Shown here in pieces: positions 53,834-63,077 of a DNA stretch of 64,000 nt. Each line of letters begins with the position of its first letter. The stretch's first letter is position 1. The stretch comes from Simmondsia chinensis (lineage: Eukaryota; Streptophyta; Magnoliopsida; Caryophyllales; Simmondsiaceae). The stretch covers positions 17,172,005 through 17,236,004 of the forward strand of contig JAGTTD010000010.1 in assembly GCA_018398585.1 (NCBI GenBank), read 5' to 3'. The position numbers and the translations under genes are program-made. The notes beneath the pieces are model-generated. The model saw only the letters and a list, made by a program, of their open reading frames with translations. It did no database searches and had not been told where the DNA came from.

Positions 53834-54780
53834 GTACCATAGATGCTTTAACTGATGCGTTTGAAGTTGGAAGTCCCTTTGATCGGGGAAAGAATGAATT
53901 ACAAGTGCTTGGAGAAGCAAGGCATCTGGTGCTGCTGCTCGTTGATGAAGAACTCGGTGTCAGTGCAAGCATTGGTGGAAAGATGGTAGAGGCTGTGGGT
54001 CATTGTGAAGTTAACATCAAAGCCAGCTATAAAGACAGGGGTTACACATGTTGCAGGCTGCATAATTCTTGTGACAATGAAGCTTCCATTGTCCTGGAAT
54101 TGGTGTTGCTTCGGTTCATACAAAAGCGTTTACTTGAAGGGATGGTAATTGTTGCTAGTTGTTTGATGAATTGTGGATGGTTTGAGGAGGTGTTGGGCCT
54201 CAGGTATGATCTCACAGCTGGTGCACAAAGCTTAGTTGCACAAAGCCTAGTAAAGACAAAGGTTATAGCACTTGGAAATTGGAATAAACAGCAACTGAAT
54301 GGTGCTGATCTGATGCAGAATCTAAAGGTGTTTGGGGTGGTCTATTGTGGCTGTTCCGAATGGAAAAATTATATGCACAAGCTTCAATATTTTCTTAGTG
54401 TTTGGAAGGAGAAGATCAGTGCAACATTAAGGCTAACTCCAGCTGAAATTGGAGTGAATATCAGCAAGGAAATTTGGAACAAATCAACTCTGATTTTGAA
54501 GAAGTTTACAATTGCTCGAGAGTTCTTTTGGTGTCTCCACTTGTTATATTTGTTATTCAATTTTGAGGTGGTTGACAAGGAAGCAAAACTTGATCATTTG
54601 AGGTATACTTGGTGGCTGGATGAGCTTTGGGTCCAGGAAAGACTTGAGAACAGGCTGGAAGGTGTGAGCTGCAGCATTGACAGTGTCGATTGGAATGTTT
54701 TGGGTGTTCAAGTTATGATTTTGTGCATTTGGCATTCAACATTGGTTTATGAACTCTTAGTTGGTGTGTTCTATGCATGA
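53773..54780 (+). CDS. Unrecognised ORF B of LTR element
   Basis: A 335-codon frame overlaps the end of ORF A by 61 bases. It probably continues ORF A after a frameshift. It shows no catalytic or zinc motif; the second half is rich in Trp, Leu and Phe (EFFWCLHLLYLLFNFEV, YTWWLDELWVQERLE). It ends in TGA 54778, and the same frame continues open into ORF C. The TGA may be a lesion (TGA from CGA or TGG) or a read-through point. Confidence 0.5.
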   Translation: MLEVYKFSKVLQQVSTQTKMSTIDALTDAFEVGSPFDRGKNELQVLGEARHLVLLLVDEELGVSASIGGKMVEAVGHCEVNIKASYKDRGYTCCRLHNSCDNEASIVLELVLLRFIQKRLLEGMVIVASCLMNCGWFEEVLGLRYDLTAGAQSLVAQSLVKTKVIALGNWNKQQLNGADLMQNLKVFGVVYCGCSEWKNYMHKLQYFLSVWKEKISATLRLTPAEIGVNISKEIWNKSTLILKKFTIAREFFWCLHLLYLLFNFEVVDKEAKLDHLRYTWWLDELWVQERLENRLEGVSCSIDSVDWNVLGVQVMILCIWHSTLVYELLVGVFYA

Positions 54781-55635
54781 GTTTGGGAAGAAAAGGCCGG
54801 TACTTTCAGATCTTACAAGCTCACAATCAAGATTCAAGCAATAGAAGAATTTGTGGCTGCTGAAAATTTTTGGAGAAATACAATCCCTTCACTGTCAGCA
54901 GTAAATGAGTTGTTCAGCTTGAGTGTTGTTGGTGCTGTCATGGCTTTGGGAAGATGTGATAACTTGTTCGCGTCAATGAGCTTCCACCTGGACAAGAATC
55001 GAACTGAAATGTGTAATAACCGCAGCTATGAGTTGTCTTGGTTATACACTGCCGAATATTTGGGTTCTGTAACACAACATGAGGAATTGGGAAGCAATCA
55101 AGAGTTTGTTGAGCATGGTTTGAGATGGTTTAGTAAGTGGGTGTTTAAGCAATACAAATTTTGGATAAGATCCAAGATGAAAGAGTTGCAGCTGCATCCT
55201 TATGGAATTCCAACGTGTTTTGTTGCCATGATCAAGAAATGGGGCTGTTTGAACTGCACTTGGGAATGTCTACAAGCTGATTTTGATATTTGGTTCTCTT
55301 GGTTTGAGTTTGAAAAATCTCCAGAGTTGCTTGAGGACTTCATATGCAGCTTTATGGGTTTATTGACATCTAACATCTGTTGTGTAGCACTTCACAAGCT
55401 GAATTGCAGAACTGTTGCTGCGTTTTGTGACTCTCGGCAGCAAGATAGTATTTTGAGCTATGTTAACTGCATCATGAGGTGTCGTGAATGTGTTGTTGAT
55501 GTTTGGTTTGATCAGTGCAGACCCCCTGAAGAGTATTATACATTCAAATGTAAACATTGTGTCGAAACAAGCATCCTACAAGGTGTCCTGCTGCAATTTC
55601 AGATTGAGTGCTTCAGATGTCTTCCAGCTGCATAA
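54781..55635 (+). CDS. Unrecognised ORF C of LTR element (same frame as ORF B)
   Basis: Open from the codon after the TGA at 54778 to TAA/TAG near 55633, 284 codons, in frame with ORF B. It is Cys- and Trp-rich (WGCLNCTWECLQADFDIWFS, CKHCVETSILQ). There is no match to integrase, reverse transcriptase or any domain I know. It ends about 80 bases before the 3' LTR polypurine tract. Confidence 0.5.
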   Translation, partial: VWEEKAGTFRSYKLTIKIQAIEEFVAAENFWRNTIPSLSAVNELFSLSVVGAVMALGRCDNLFASMSFHLDKNRTEMCNNRSYELSWLYTAEYLGSVTQHEELGSNQEFVEHGLRWFSKWVFKQYKFWIRSKMKELQLHPYGIPTCFVAMIKKWGCLNCTWECLQADFDIWFSWFEFEKSPELLEDFICSFMGLLTSNICCVALHKLNCRTVAAFCDSRQQDSILSYVNCIMRCRECVVDVWFDQCRPPEEYYTFKCKHCVETSILQGVLLQFQIECFRCLPAA

Positions 55636-55713
55636 CTCCAGCCAGAAGTTGATCTTCATTGTTACAACTCTCTTCTATTCTTGAGGACAAGAATGTTTTC
55701 AAGGGGAAGGGAA

Positions 55714-56270
55714 TGTTATGATCCAAGAATCCGAGGCATGAGATGATGGTGGCTGTGTTGCTGTCCTGCTGCTATGCTGCTGCTGTTAGCTGCTGCGATG
55801 GTGGCTGTCTTGCAGCCATTTGATGATCATTTAGTGTAGGGAAGTTGTATTAGCTTGTTGATATTGTAACTAGAATGAGTCTTGATGTAATTAGTTGCAT
55901 AAGTCTCTTGTTAAGTCATGTAATGAGTGAACATTAGTGGCATGTAGCCTAGGTGGTCATTGGCCGGTCAAGGTTGGTGGCTAATTAGTTAGATGGCGGT
56001 TAAGTCGGTTGGGCCATGGGTCCATATGCATTGTATCTCTAGATATTTTTAGTCTTAAGCCATCCTAAGAGGAAGTAGTATAAGTAGATGGCTCTAGCTT
56101 GTAATCCATAACAACTTTGATGAATGAATTTGATATCTCTTGATATCTCTCTCTACTTCTCATCTCCTTTCCCTTCTTATCTCATCTAAACTCTATAGTC
56201 TTTACTCATCTCAGACTCTTACTATCCCAACCAAGGTTGAGGTTCAAGAGCAATCTTTGAAACCTTAACA
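55714..56270 (+). repeat. 3' LTR of 51001-56270 element
   Basis: 557 bp, preceded by AAGGGGAAGGGAA and followed by the TAATG duplication. Confidence 0.92.
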
Positions 56271-56546
56271 TAATGACGGGTAAACTCTTACCCTTGTTTG
56301 ACAATTGTTTTTTAAGGGTAAAGGGGGTAGTGGGGGTAAAAGTTACCCCTATATATTCCGTCTTTGACTGTGGGTAAAAAGGGAAAGGGCAAATTTAAAA
56401 AAAAAAAAAAATTGACATTTTTGTCTTTATTTTAACTATAATTTTCTTTACTTTTATTTTTTGTTATTGTACATATTCAAATAAGGGTAGCATAATAGCT
56501 TGCCCTACCCCTTTACTCATTTACCAAATTGTCAAACTAAGCATTA

Positions 56547-57640
56547 ATTTTAGGGCCCATTCTTGGCTGTTTGGTTTCTCTTATGTGTGTTGTGCTGTTG
56601 CTTATCAACCTGCAAACCCAGAAGGATGGAGCTTCTTCTAATGGAAATTCAGAGCCTAATGAAATCAAGCTGTATTTTTCCATCACGGAAATTTTAACAC
56701 ATAATGTAAAAGAGTTGATAGTTGATTAGTTCCCCTATTTCTTTCTATTTTGGAAACTTCCTACCACAGATGGATTCAGAATGGAATTTTTCTCTCTGGA
56801 TTGTTTAATTTATTCATTATTTAGCGTACCAGTTTGTTTGTTAGGCTGGGATTTGGATCTAGTCACAGCAGAATATCAATACTGTGGCCATAATGGTATC
56901 AATTTATGGTCCAGTGCTTGTTAGGAACGTTTTATCATTTATTTGCCAATTAAATTTGTTAATTGACATTGGTCCATTTATTTGCTATAAACCATTCATA
57001 AACATGAATGGTTACGTTGACGATTCAACTTTCATTTGGGTGAACAAGAAGGGAATTAGATTTATCTGAGGACAAGAACTTGTAGAGTTTGTTGTTGGAT
57101 GCATGTGTGGCTAAAGTCAAGCAAAAATATAGGCCTGCTCTTCCTTTGGGTCAAGAACTTGTGTTTTTCATGGATGCTTGTTGGGATAAGGACTTACAAA
57201 GTTTCCTATGTGTTTTTTGGAACCATATTTTTTGTTATGTTATTTTTCGGATCGAAAAAAGAGACTTCATTGAGAGAGAAGGAATGTACTAGGTGTTTAG
57301 GACAAAATGTCCTCAAAAATACAACTTTGCAACCATAAAAACCATGAATTAATAATATAAAGCTCTAAAATCCCTTTGCAAGAGTTCTTACTCGAAAGAG
57401 TCTTAAAAATCACCTTTTCTTATAAGAAATTAACTAGTGCATATTAGTCTTTAAACATCCTAGAATTCCTCTCTAACCAAATACACCAAAGAATCATAGT
57501 CTTGGCCATGTAGAATAATATTAGGATGTTTTCCTTCTTTTGTGTCTCGGAACTTTATCATAAGGATACTCTCAATCGAACTTGGGCTAACCCATATCTT
57601 ACCCAAAAAAAGAAAGGTTTGCTCCATAAATTCTAAGCTA
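56547..57640 (+). other. Intergenic or intron sequence
   Basis: No gene or clear repeat recognised. Short frames at 56884-57292 are not convincing. Confidence 0.4.
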
Positions 57641-58560
57641 TTACAACAACAACCAAAAAAAAAAAAAAAAAACCCTCAGTGCCTTAAGAGCTCCCGTCTG
57701 AGAAGGGTTTTCCCTGTCCGTGCCCACCGGGGGGGGGGGGGGGGGGGGGAGGGATGGGATGTATGCAGCTTTACACCTTTAGAGTGCTACTCTAAAGAGA
57801 GATTGTGTTCGCGAGCCCCCAATCCTAGAATCAGAAAGTAAAAACGAAGTAGAAGTGAAAAATAAGTAAGGCAACGAGAACGCAACAGGGCAACAAGTAG
57901 CAAAAACCCGCAACAAAGAACAACAATACCATATGCAATCAAGCAAGCGACAATCCACAATATCTGACGGGAAAGCCTAGGGTCTCTATGCACTAGTTTC
58001 GTTGTTCCCCTCCACCCTAAACCATTACATCAACTACATTTATTCTAACCCCTGACTCGGCTCTATCTAAGGCCACCACCTCATTTAGGTTCAATTGGAT
58101 GAGGTCATATTTAATTGTCTCCATTTTGCTTTTCTTAGGCGTGCCTCTACCTCGCCTGTCGTGCGTTATGTATAGTTGTTTGCATCTTCTGACTGAGGCA
58201 GTGTTCATTCTCCTCCTAACATGTCCAAACCATCGCAGGTGTTGCTCCCTCAACTCATCTTCAATTGGGGCCACGCTACCTTGCTTCTTATAACATCATT
58301 TCTGATCCTGTCATTCCTTGTATGTCCATACATCCACTACAACATCTTCATCTCCACCACCTTCAACTTTTGCGTATGTTGCCATTTAACTGGCTGACAT
58401 TCTATACCATATGACATAGCTGGTCTCACTACTTTCTTATAATATTTTCCCTTCAACTTAAATGGAAACTTTTTGTTGCAAAGTACCGCAGAAGCCATCC
58501 TCCACTTATGCCATTCTACTCTAATCCGGTTGTTCATTGCAAAAAGAAATATGATCGTGT
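57641..58560 (-). mobile_element. RTE LINE 3' fragment
   Basis: On the minus strand the fragment starts in the C-terminal coding region (NNRIRVEWHKWRMASAVLC, VVRPAMSYGIEC) at about 58550. It continues through MRxLR and APIEDELREQHLRWFGHVRR to a stop near 58017, then a 3' UTR containing TACATCCC, a G21 tract on plus (57729-57749), and GGTTGTTGTTGTAATA at the end. It is strongly 5'-truncated. Confidence 0.8.
58017..58555 (-). pseudogene. LINE C-terminal coding remnant
   Basis: Same conserved segment as 26090-26722 with moderate divergence and one frame break around 58275-58340. Confidence 0.75.
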
Positions 58561-59005
58561 GTCTCCCCACTTTGGAAGGACATGGCACAGATCTCGGGAG
58601 ACAAAGCTTTAGAAGGTCTCTATATCTCCAGGGAATCTTGAATATTAAGCTTGTTAAGAAATGAAAATCACAAAAAGACCTTGATTCTAAAGGCTACCAT
58701 AGCTTGTCAAACATAATAGCATAGAGGAAGATTGGAAAATGATCGTGCAACATAGGGTGATGGGAAAAAAAAAATAGTAATAGAAGTTCAAGTTTTGAAA
58801 CACGTCTTACTTTGTGCTGCACACAACTTGTTTGATGTATTGCATCAACATTGTAATCAATTTTGTAACTATGTCTGTGTATTCAGCATGTTTTGAAGGG
58901 AAAAATGTATTCTTTCCTCTCCGTTATGTTGTTTATTAGAAAATGAAGCATATAGACAAGTGTGTAATTATCAGTATTGACCCCATGCTATTTGTTTTGA
59001 GACAG
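58561..59005 (+). other. Upstream region or intron of S6-type gene
   Basis: A plausible acceptor TTTTGAGACAG ends at 59005, 30 bases before the ATG, which suggests an intron in the 5' UTR. No other feature. Confidence 0.4.
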
Positions 59006-59035
59006 ATTTGGCTGTGAGGGAATAAGTAGACCAAG

Positions 59036-59218
59036 ATGCCACTCTACGATTGTGTGCTTCTGCTAAAACCCCATGTGAAGAAGGAGGCACTTATGGACTT
59101 GGTTGCACGGGTGGGGAAGCATGTTTATGCTAGAAATGGTGTCCTGACAGAGATCAAGTCCTTTGGTACAGTTCAATTGGGTTATGGTATTAAGAAGCTT
59201 GATGGCAGATTTTTTCAG
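59036..59218 (+). CDS. Bacterial-type ribosomal protein S6 (organellar), first coding exon
   Basis: 61 codons from ATG 59036 to a donor TTCAG|GTATG (59218/59219). The sequence MPLYDCVLLLKPHVKKEALM, then RVGKHVYARNGVLTEIKSFG and GYGIKKLDGRFF, matches the N-terminal half of the S6 family, which binds 16S-type rRNA with S18 in the small subunit. Plant nuclear genes of this kind encode a mitochondrial or related organellar S6. The rest is not found before 64000, so the intron exceeds 4.7 kb or the gene is broken. The intron would contain the LINE and Mutator-type element downstream. Confidence 0.8.
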
Positions 59219-61484
59219 GTATGCCCTGCCATGCTGGTCTAATCAGTTCTATATCTTTTCCTGTCCAATTCTCGTTGTTCCCTATAATATCGGCACTCAT
59301 TGAATGGCTTCTTTTATTTTGTGAAAACTTATTAAAGGCACATGTTTCTACGGTTTATGTATGCATCTCTTGTGTGCATCACCGCTGCTGAAATCTAGTG
59401 TAACAAATAGGTATCTATTGGTTTTAGTATTCTGTCATTGGTGGGTCATTAATAATGAGTATATATATGAGTTTATATAGGCATCCCTAGTGTAAAAAAT
59501 TAGGAAACTAAATAATCTCGTATATAGAGATTTGCTTAAATATTCAACATCTCAACAATATGGAAATTAAAGTATTCAAAAACTCAAAAAGATGGGAATT
59601 TACTAAAATATTCAAAATTCTAAAAGATAAACTAATATCTAAGAAATATAAAAGATACAAATATATTTGACCTTATTGTCCAAATATTCCCGCAAATCCC
59701 ATAACTTATGTTACCCTTGTACTGTATCACATAGTAGCGCGCACTTAGTGTGAAGCTTCTTGTAATCCCTTGGCCTTGGAAGACTGAGCAATGGTAGAAT
59801 AGACACAGATCGTAGAGTAGGAGGGAGATAGAAGAGAAAATTGTCCTTTTGTTTTAATAGCTTATTGTGCATTACAAATCAGTATGTAAATGGTTATCTT
59901 CTTCCTATTAATGTTAGTGTACTTGCTTGGAATGACGCACTTTGGAGACCGCCCCTCGTCTGGAAGCATCCAATGTTACATGAGAAGTCTTGGTATTTTT
60001 CCTATTGAGCTCAAGAGCGAGGTGTTTCACATAAGACATACTTAAATCACTAAAGCAAAATTTACTAAATCTCCTTTTATGCACCCCTGCTTTTGCGAGA
60101 GAAATGAACTTTAGGATGCCATTAAGTGCTTTGAGCATCTCCATAGCATTCTTTAGTTCGGGTTTTGCTTTTTGTCTATTCTGTGAACTCATTGCGTATT
60201 GAAATGTCTTATCGATAATCACAAGGTAAACGAACATAGAGAGGGTTAAAGGGAACATGACAAATGGGAAGTTGATTAGTGCCAAAAATATCTATATGTT
60301 AAAATGCGTCTTCTTATGTTTTTGAGTTAATTACATTTTAATATTCCAAGGTATGGGGAAATGATTTTGTAGTCCACAAACTTGTACAAACTTCTTAGTC
60401 TATCAGTAAACTTCAGAGTATTGACGTCACCTTATTGATGATAGCTGTGTAGAGCAACATATTTTATAACATATCCAAAATACTCATAACAATTTAAAAT
60501 TACTAAAATATTTCACCTCATCCCCTTCCCTGGTGACCCCCTAAACCCATGTGAACTACTCCGGTAACTTCCTAGGTTGGCAACTATGCCCTGGCCACCA
60601 CCTTGCCACTGTCCACCCCTCCCCTGTCCTCCACCATCTCCCCACTCCCACCCTTTCTCCCTTTAAACTCTCATTTTCTTCTTTGTGAGCTATCTTCAAC
60701 TAGGTACACTATTTCCGGCAAAACTAGCACGGGAGAGAGGGTGAGGAATGTGATACAGAGATGGAGAGGCAGGAGAAGAGAAGTAAAGGAGAGGGGGGAC
60801 CAGCGGGTGTTCAAAGGGGTTGATTCCAACCTTTGCAAATCTACAGCCACTGGCAGGTGGTGTGGGTGTCAATGGGGTTGGAGGTGCACAGGCAGCGATG
60901 ATGAGGGTTGGATGTGACATGGTAGGGGTAGGTGAAGGGTCGTTAGTGTGGACAGTTCTCAAGGTGTTGGAGGCAGCAGAGAAGTTGCCAGTTTGGAGGG
61001 GGTGGAGGTATGTGTGGATGAGGGTAGGGAAAGGGGGAGGGGGTGGTATTTTCGGCCACTTTTGATCACTAGAGAATGCTGCATTTTCATAGCCTAGTGA
61101 GGTTTCTTGTGTTGGCTTGATGGTTCCCTTTTCGAAGTTGTTTTGTCAGTAAAGAGAATTCGTAAATATTTTTACAATTTAAGAAAACGAAAATTCATAG
61201 ACCAGTTGTTGACATATAGACTGGATCTCTACAAGCAGTTGTCGGATATCGTGATATTTATCTGGGATACTAGTACTGTATGGGGATAATGAGGGTCTTC
61301 CAGGTTTGGGATTATGTCTGCTTCCTGTGGAATATCTTCTGTTCCTTGGTTTCTTTCTTCCTTTTTTTTTTTTTTTTTTTTTTTTGTGCGCAATTAGGAG
61401 ATTTCATGGTCATCAACATGAGGATCATCTTGTCTTCCAATGATCTTCTAAAAATTATACATTAGTACCCTAAGGTTTATAACA
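59219..61484 (+). other. Probable intron of S6-type gene, no second exon seen
   Basis: A minus-strand 123-codon frame at 59914-60285 is not recognised. 60600-61060 is GC-richer and CCACC/GGTGG-rich with overlapping frames that look accidental. A T-run lies at 61363-61385. No S6 exon 2 was found by eye. Confidence 0.4.
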
Positions 61485-61835
61485 ACAACTAACCCAGGGC
61501 CTCAAGAGCTCTTGCCAATTTAGGGCCCTTTTTTTTTTGGGGGGGGGGGGATGTATGTAGCCTTACCCCTTCAAGGTGCTATCCTAAAGGGAGGCTATGT
61601 TTGAGGATGCCCAACCTAAAAAACATAACAACACAAAGAGAGCATAAAGCAACAACAAGTAATAAAGCAACAAGCAAAAAGGCAACAAAGTAAAAAAGCA
61701 ACAAGCAGCGACAACAAACTGCATGAGCAGCAAGCAGCCAAGCAACCAACAGCACACAGTCATAACAAGTATGAGCAAATAGGCAAACATATAAGCCTAG
61801 GGGCGCTGGGACTAACTTAGTTATGCTCCTTCATT

Positions 61836-62337
61836 CTAAACTACTACATCGGTTACATCTATGCTAACCCTCCACTCAACTCTATCTAAGGACATCTCCT
61901 CATTTAGGTTTAGGTAGGTGAGGTCGTGTAAAATCGACTTCATCCAGCTCTTCTTTGGCCTACCTCTCCCTCTCCTCCCGTGCGTAGTATGGAGGAGTTT
62001 GCATCTCCTGACAAAGGTAGTTTGTCGGTCTCCTCCTAACATGCCCAAACCACTACAAAAGTTGCTCCCTTAACTTATCCTCGATTGGGGCCATGCCTAA
62101 TTGCTTCTTATAATATCATTTTTGATCCTATCCTTTCTTGTATATCCACACATCCACTGCAACATCCTTATCTCCGCTACCTTCTGCTTTTATATATGAT
62201 GCCATTTCACTGGCTAACACTCCACACTATATGACATAGTTGGTCTCACTATCGTGTTATAGTATTTTCCCTTTTAACTTTAACGGGAACTTTCTATCGC
62301 ATAGTACGACAGAGGCCATCTTCCATTTATGCCAGCC
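61836..62337 (-). pseudogene. LINE C-terminal coding remnant
   Basis: Contains the same block as 26090-26722: GRRGRGRPKKSWMKSILHDL and LNLNEEMSLDRVEWR near the end, with frame changes upstream. Confidence 0.75.
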
Positions 62338-63077
62338 CAGAAAGCACCAATACTTTTTTTTTTTACCAGAGTTCCGGTGTCCGACATGTATCTAACATAG
62401 ATACGCTTCCGATACGTGTCCGGAACGTGAAAAAGTATTGGATTGTTTCCCTTAAATTTTGAATTTCTTACATGCGTTCGACACGCATCCGACATGCTTC
62501 CGATACGTTACCGATATGTTTAGAATATATATTAAATAGGTTAATTATATTGTATACATTTGAATATGATTATATTTAGATTAAATTAAAAAAAAGAACC
62601 AATATTATAATAAATTAGTAGCTTTACAGCTGTGTTTGGCAGAGAAATAAAGTAATAATAGTTTATTCTATGTAATTTGAACACAGTGAGGGGTTTGGGT
62701 AGGAAAAATAGGCGAGGCAATTGTAAATTGAGAGAGAGAAAAAGGTGTAACAGAGGGAAAAATGGGGTTTTGGCAAAGAAATAACACAAATGAAGTTCTT
62801 GCTTATTTTTGTCTACGACTCTAAAATGTCACTTTATATAGTTATTTTGATAGTACTGTGCTTTTCAATTGAGTGATTCCAATATATAAACAATGACTGA
62901 TTGTTAATTTGATGAAAACTCTTGTTTTTTATCAATTATATGGACTATACATAAAAAATACATAATTTTGAAGTAGCATGTCCCCAAGGTGTTGTATCCT
63001 AGTTTTTTGAAAAACCATGCATCAGCGTGTTGGTATCGAATTGTATTTCTATTCGTATCCATATCCGTGCTTCCTAG
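62338..63077. mobile_element. Mutator-type non-autonomous element
   Basis: A 9-bp duplication ATGCCAGCC is exact at 62329-62337 and 63078-63086. The ends CAGAAAGCACCAATA and, on complement, CTAGGAAGCACGGATA are inverted, and the left part repeats GATACGTGTCCG and CCGACATG words. The LINE reading is continuous after removing it. No transposase is seen. Confidence 0.8.

Larger units (their letters stand above)
51001..56270 (+). mobile_element. LTR retrotransposon with unrecognised internal coding region
   Basis: LTRs 51001-51556 and 55714-56270 (TGTTATGATCC...CCTTAACA) differ at about 11 bases plus one indel by eye. The duplication TAATG is exact (50996-51000, 56271-56275). AGTGGTATCAGAGCC (primer site) follows the 5' LTR and AAGGGGAAGGGA (polypurine) precedes the 3' LTR. 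The 4.1 kb interior has a long leader to 52645 and then nearly continuous coding to 55635, but no gag zinc knuckle, DSG/DTG, YVDD, RNase H or DDE motif. Confidence 0.92.
50960..56543. mobile_element. Tourist-like MITE, copy 2, split by LTR element
   Basis: Left part 50960-51000 (CCCGTTGTTTGGCAACTGG) and right part 56276-56543 (ending TTTACCAAATTGTCAAAC, then TAAGCA) are flanked by TTA at 50957-50959 and 56544-56546. Between them is the 51001-56270 element with its TAATG duplications. Sequence matches copy 1. Confidence 0.75.

Noticed and set aside
57650..57675. Poly-A tail of a processed pseudogene
   Set aside because: The A-run is part of the LINE 3' end (poly-T on the LINE strand followed by GGTTGTTGTTG) and no spliced host gene precedes it.
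59914..60285. 123-codon minus-strand frame as a gene
   Set aside because: No start context, domain or homologous pattern is recognised, and it lies in the probable S6 intron. Kept only as unknown.
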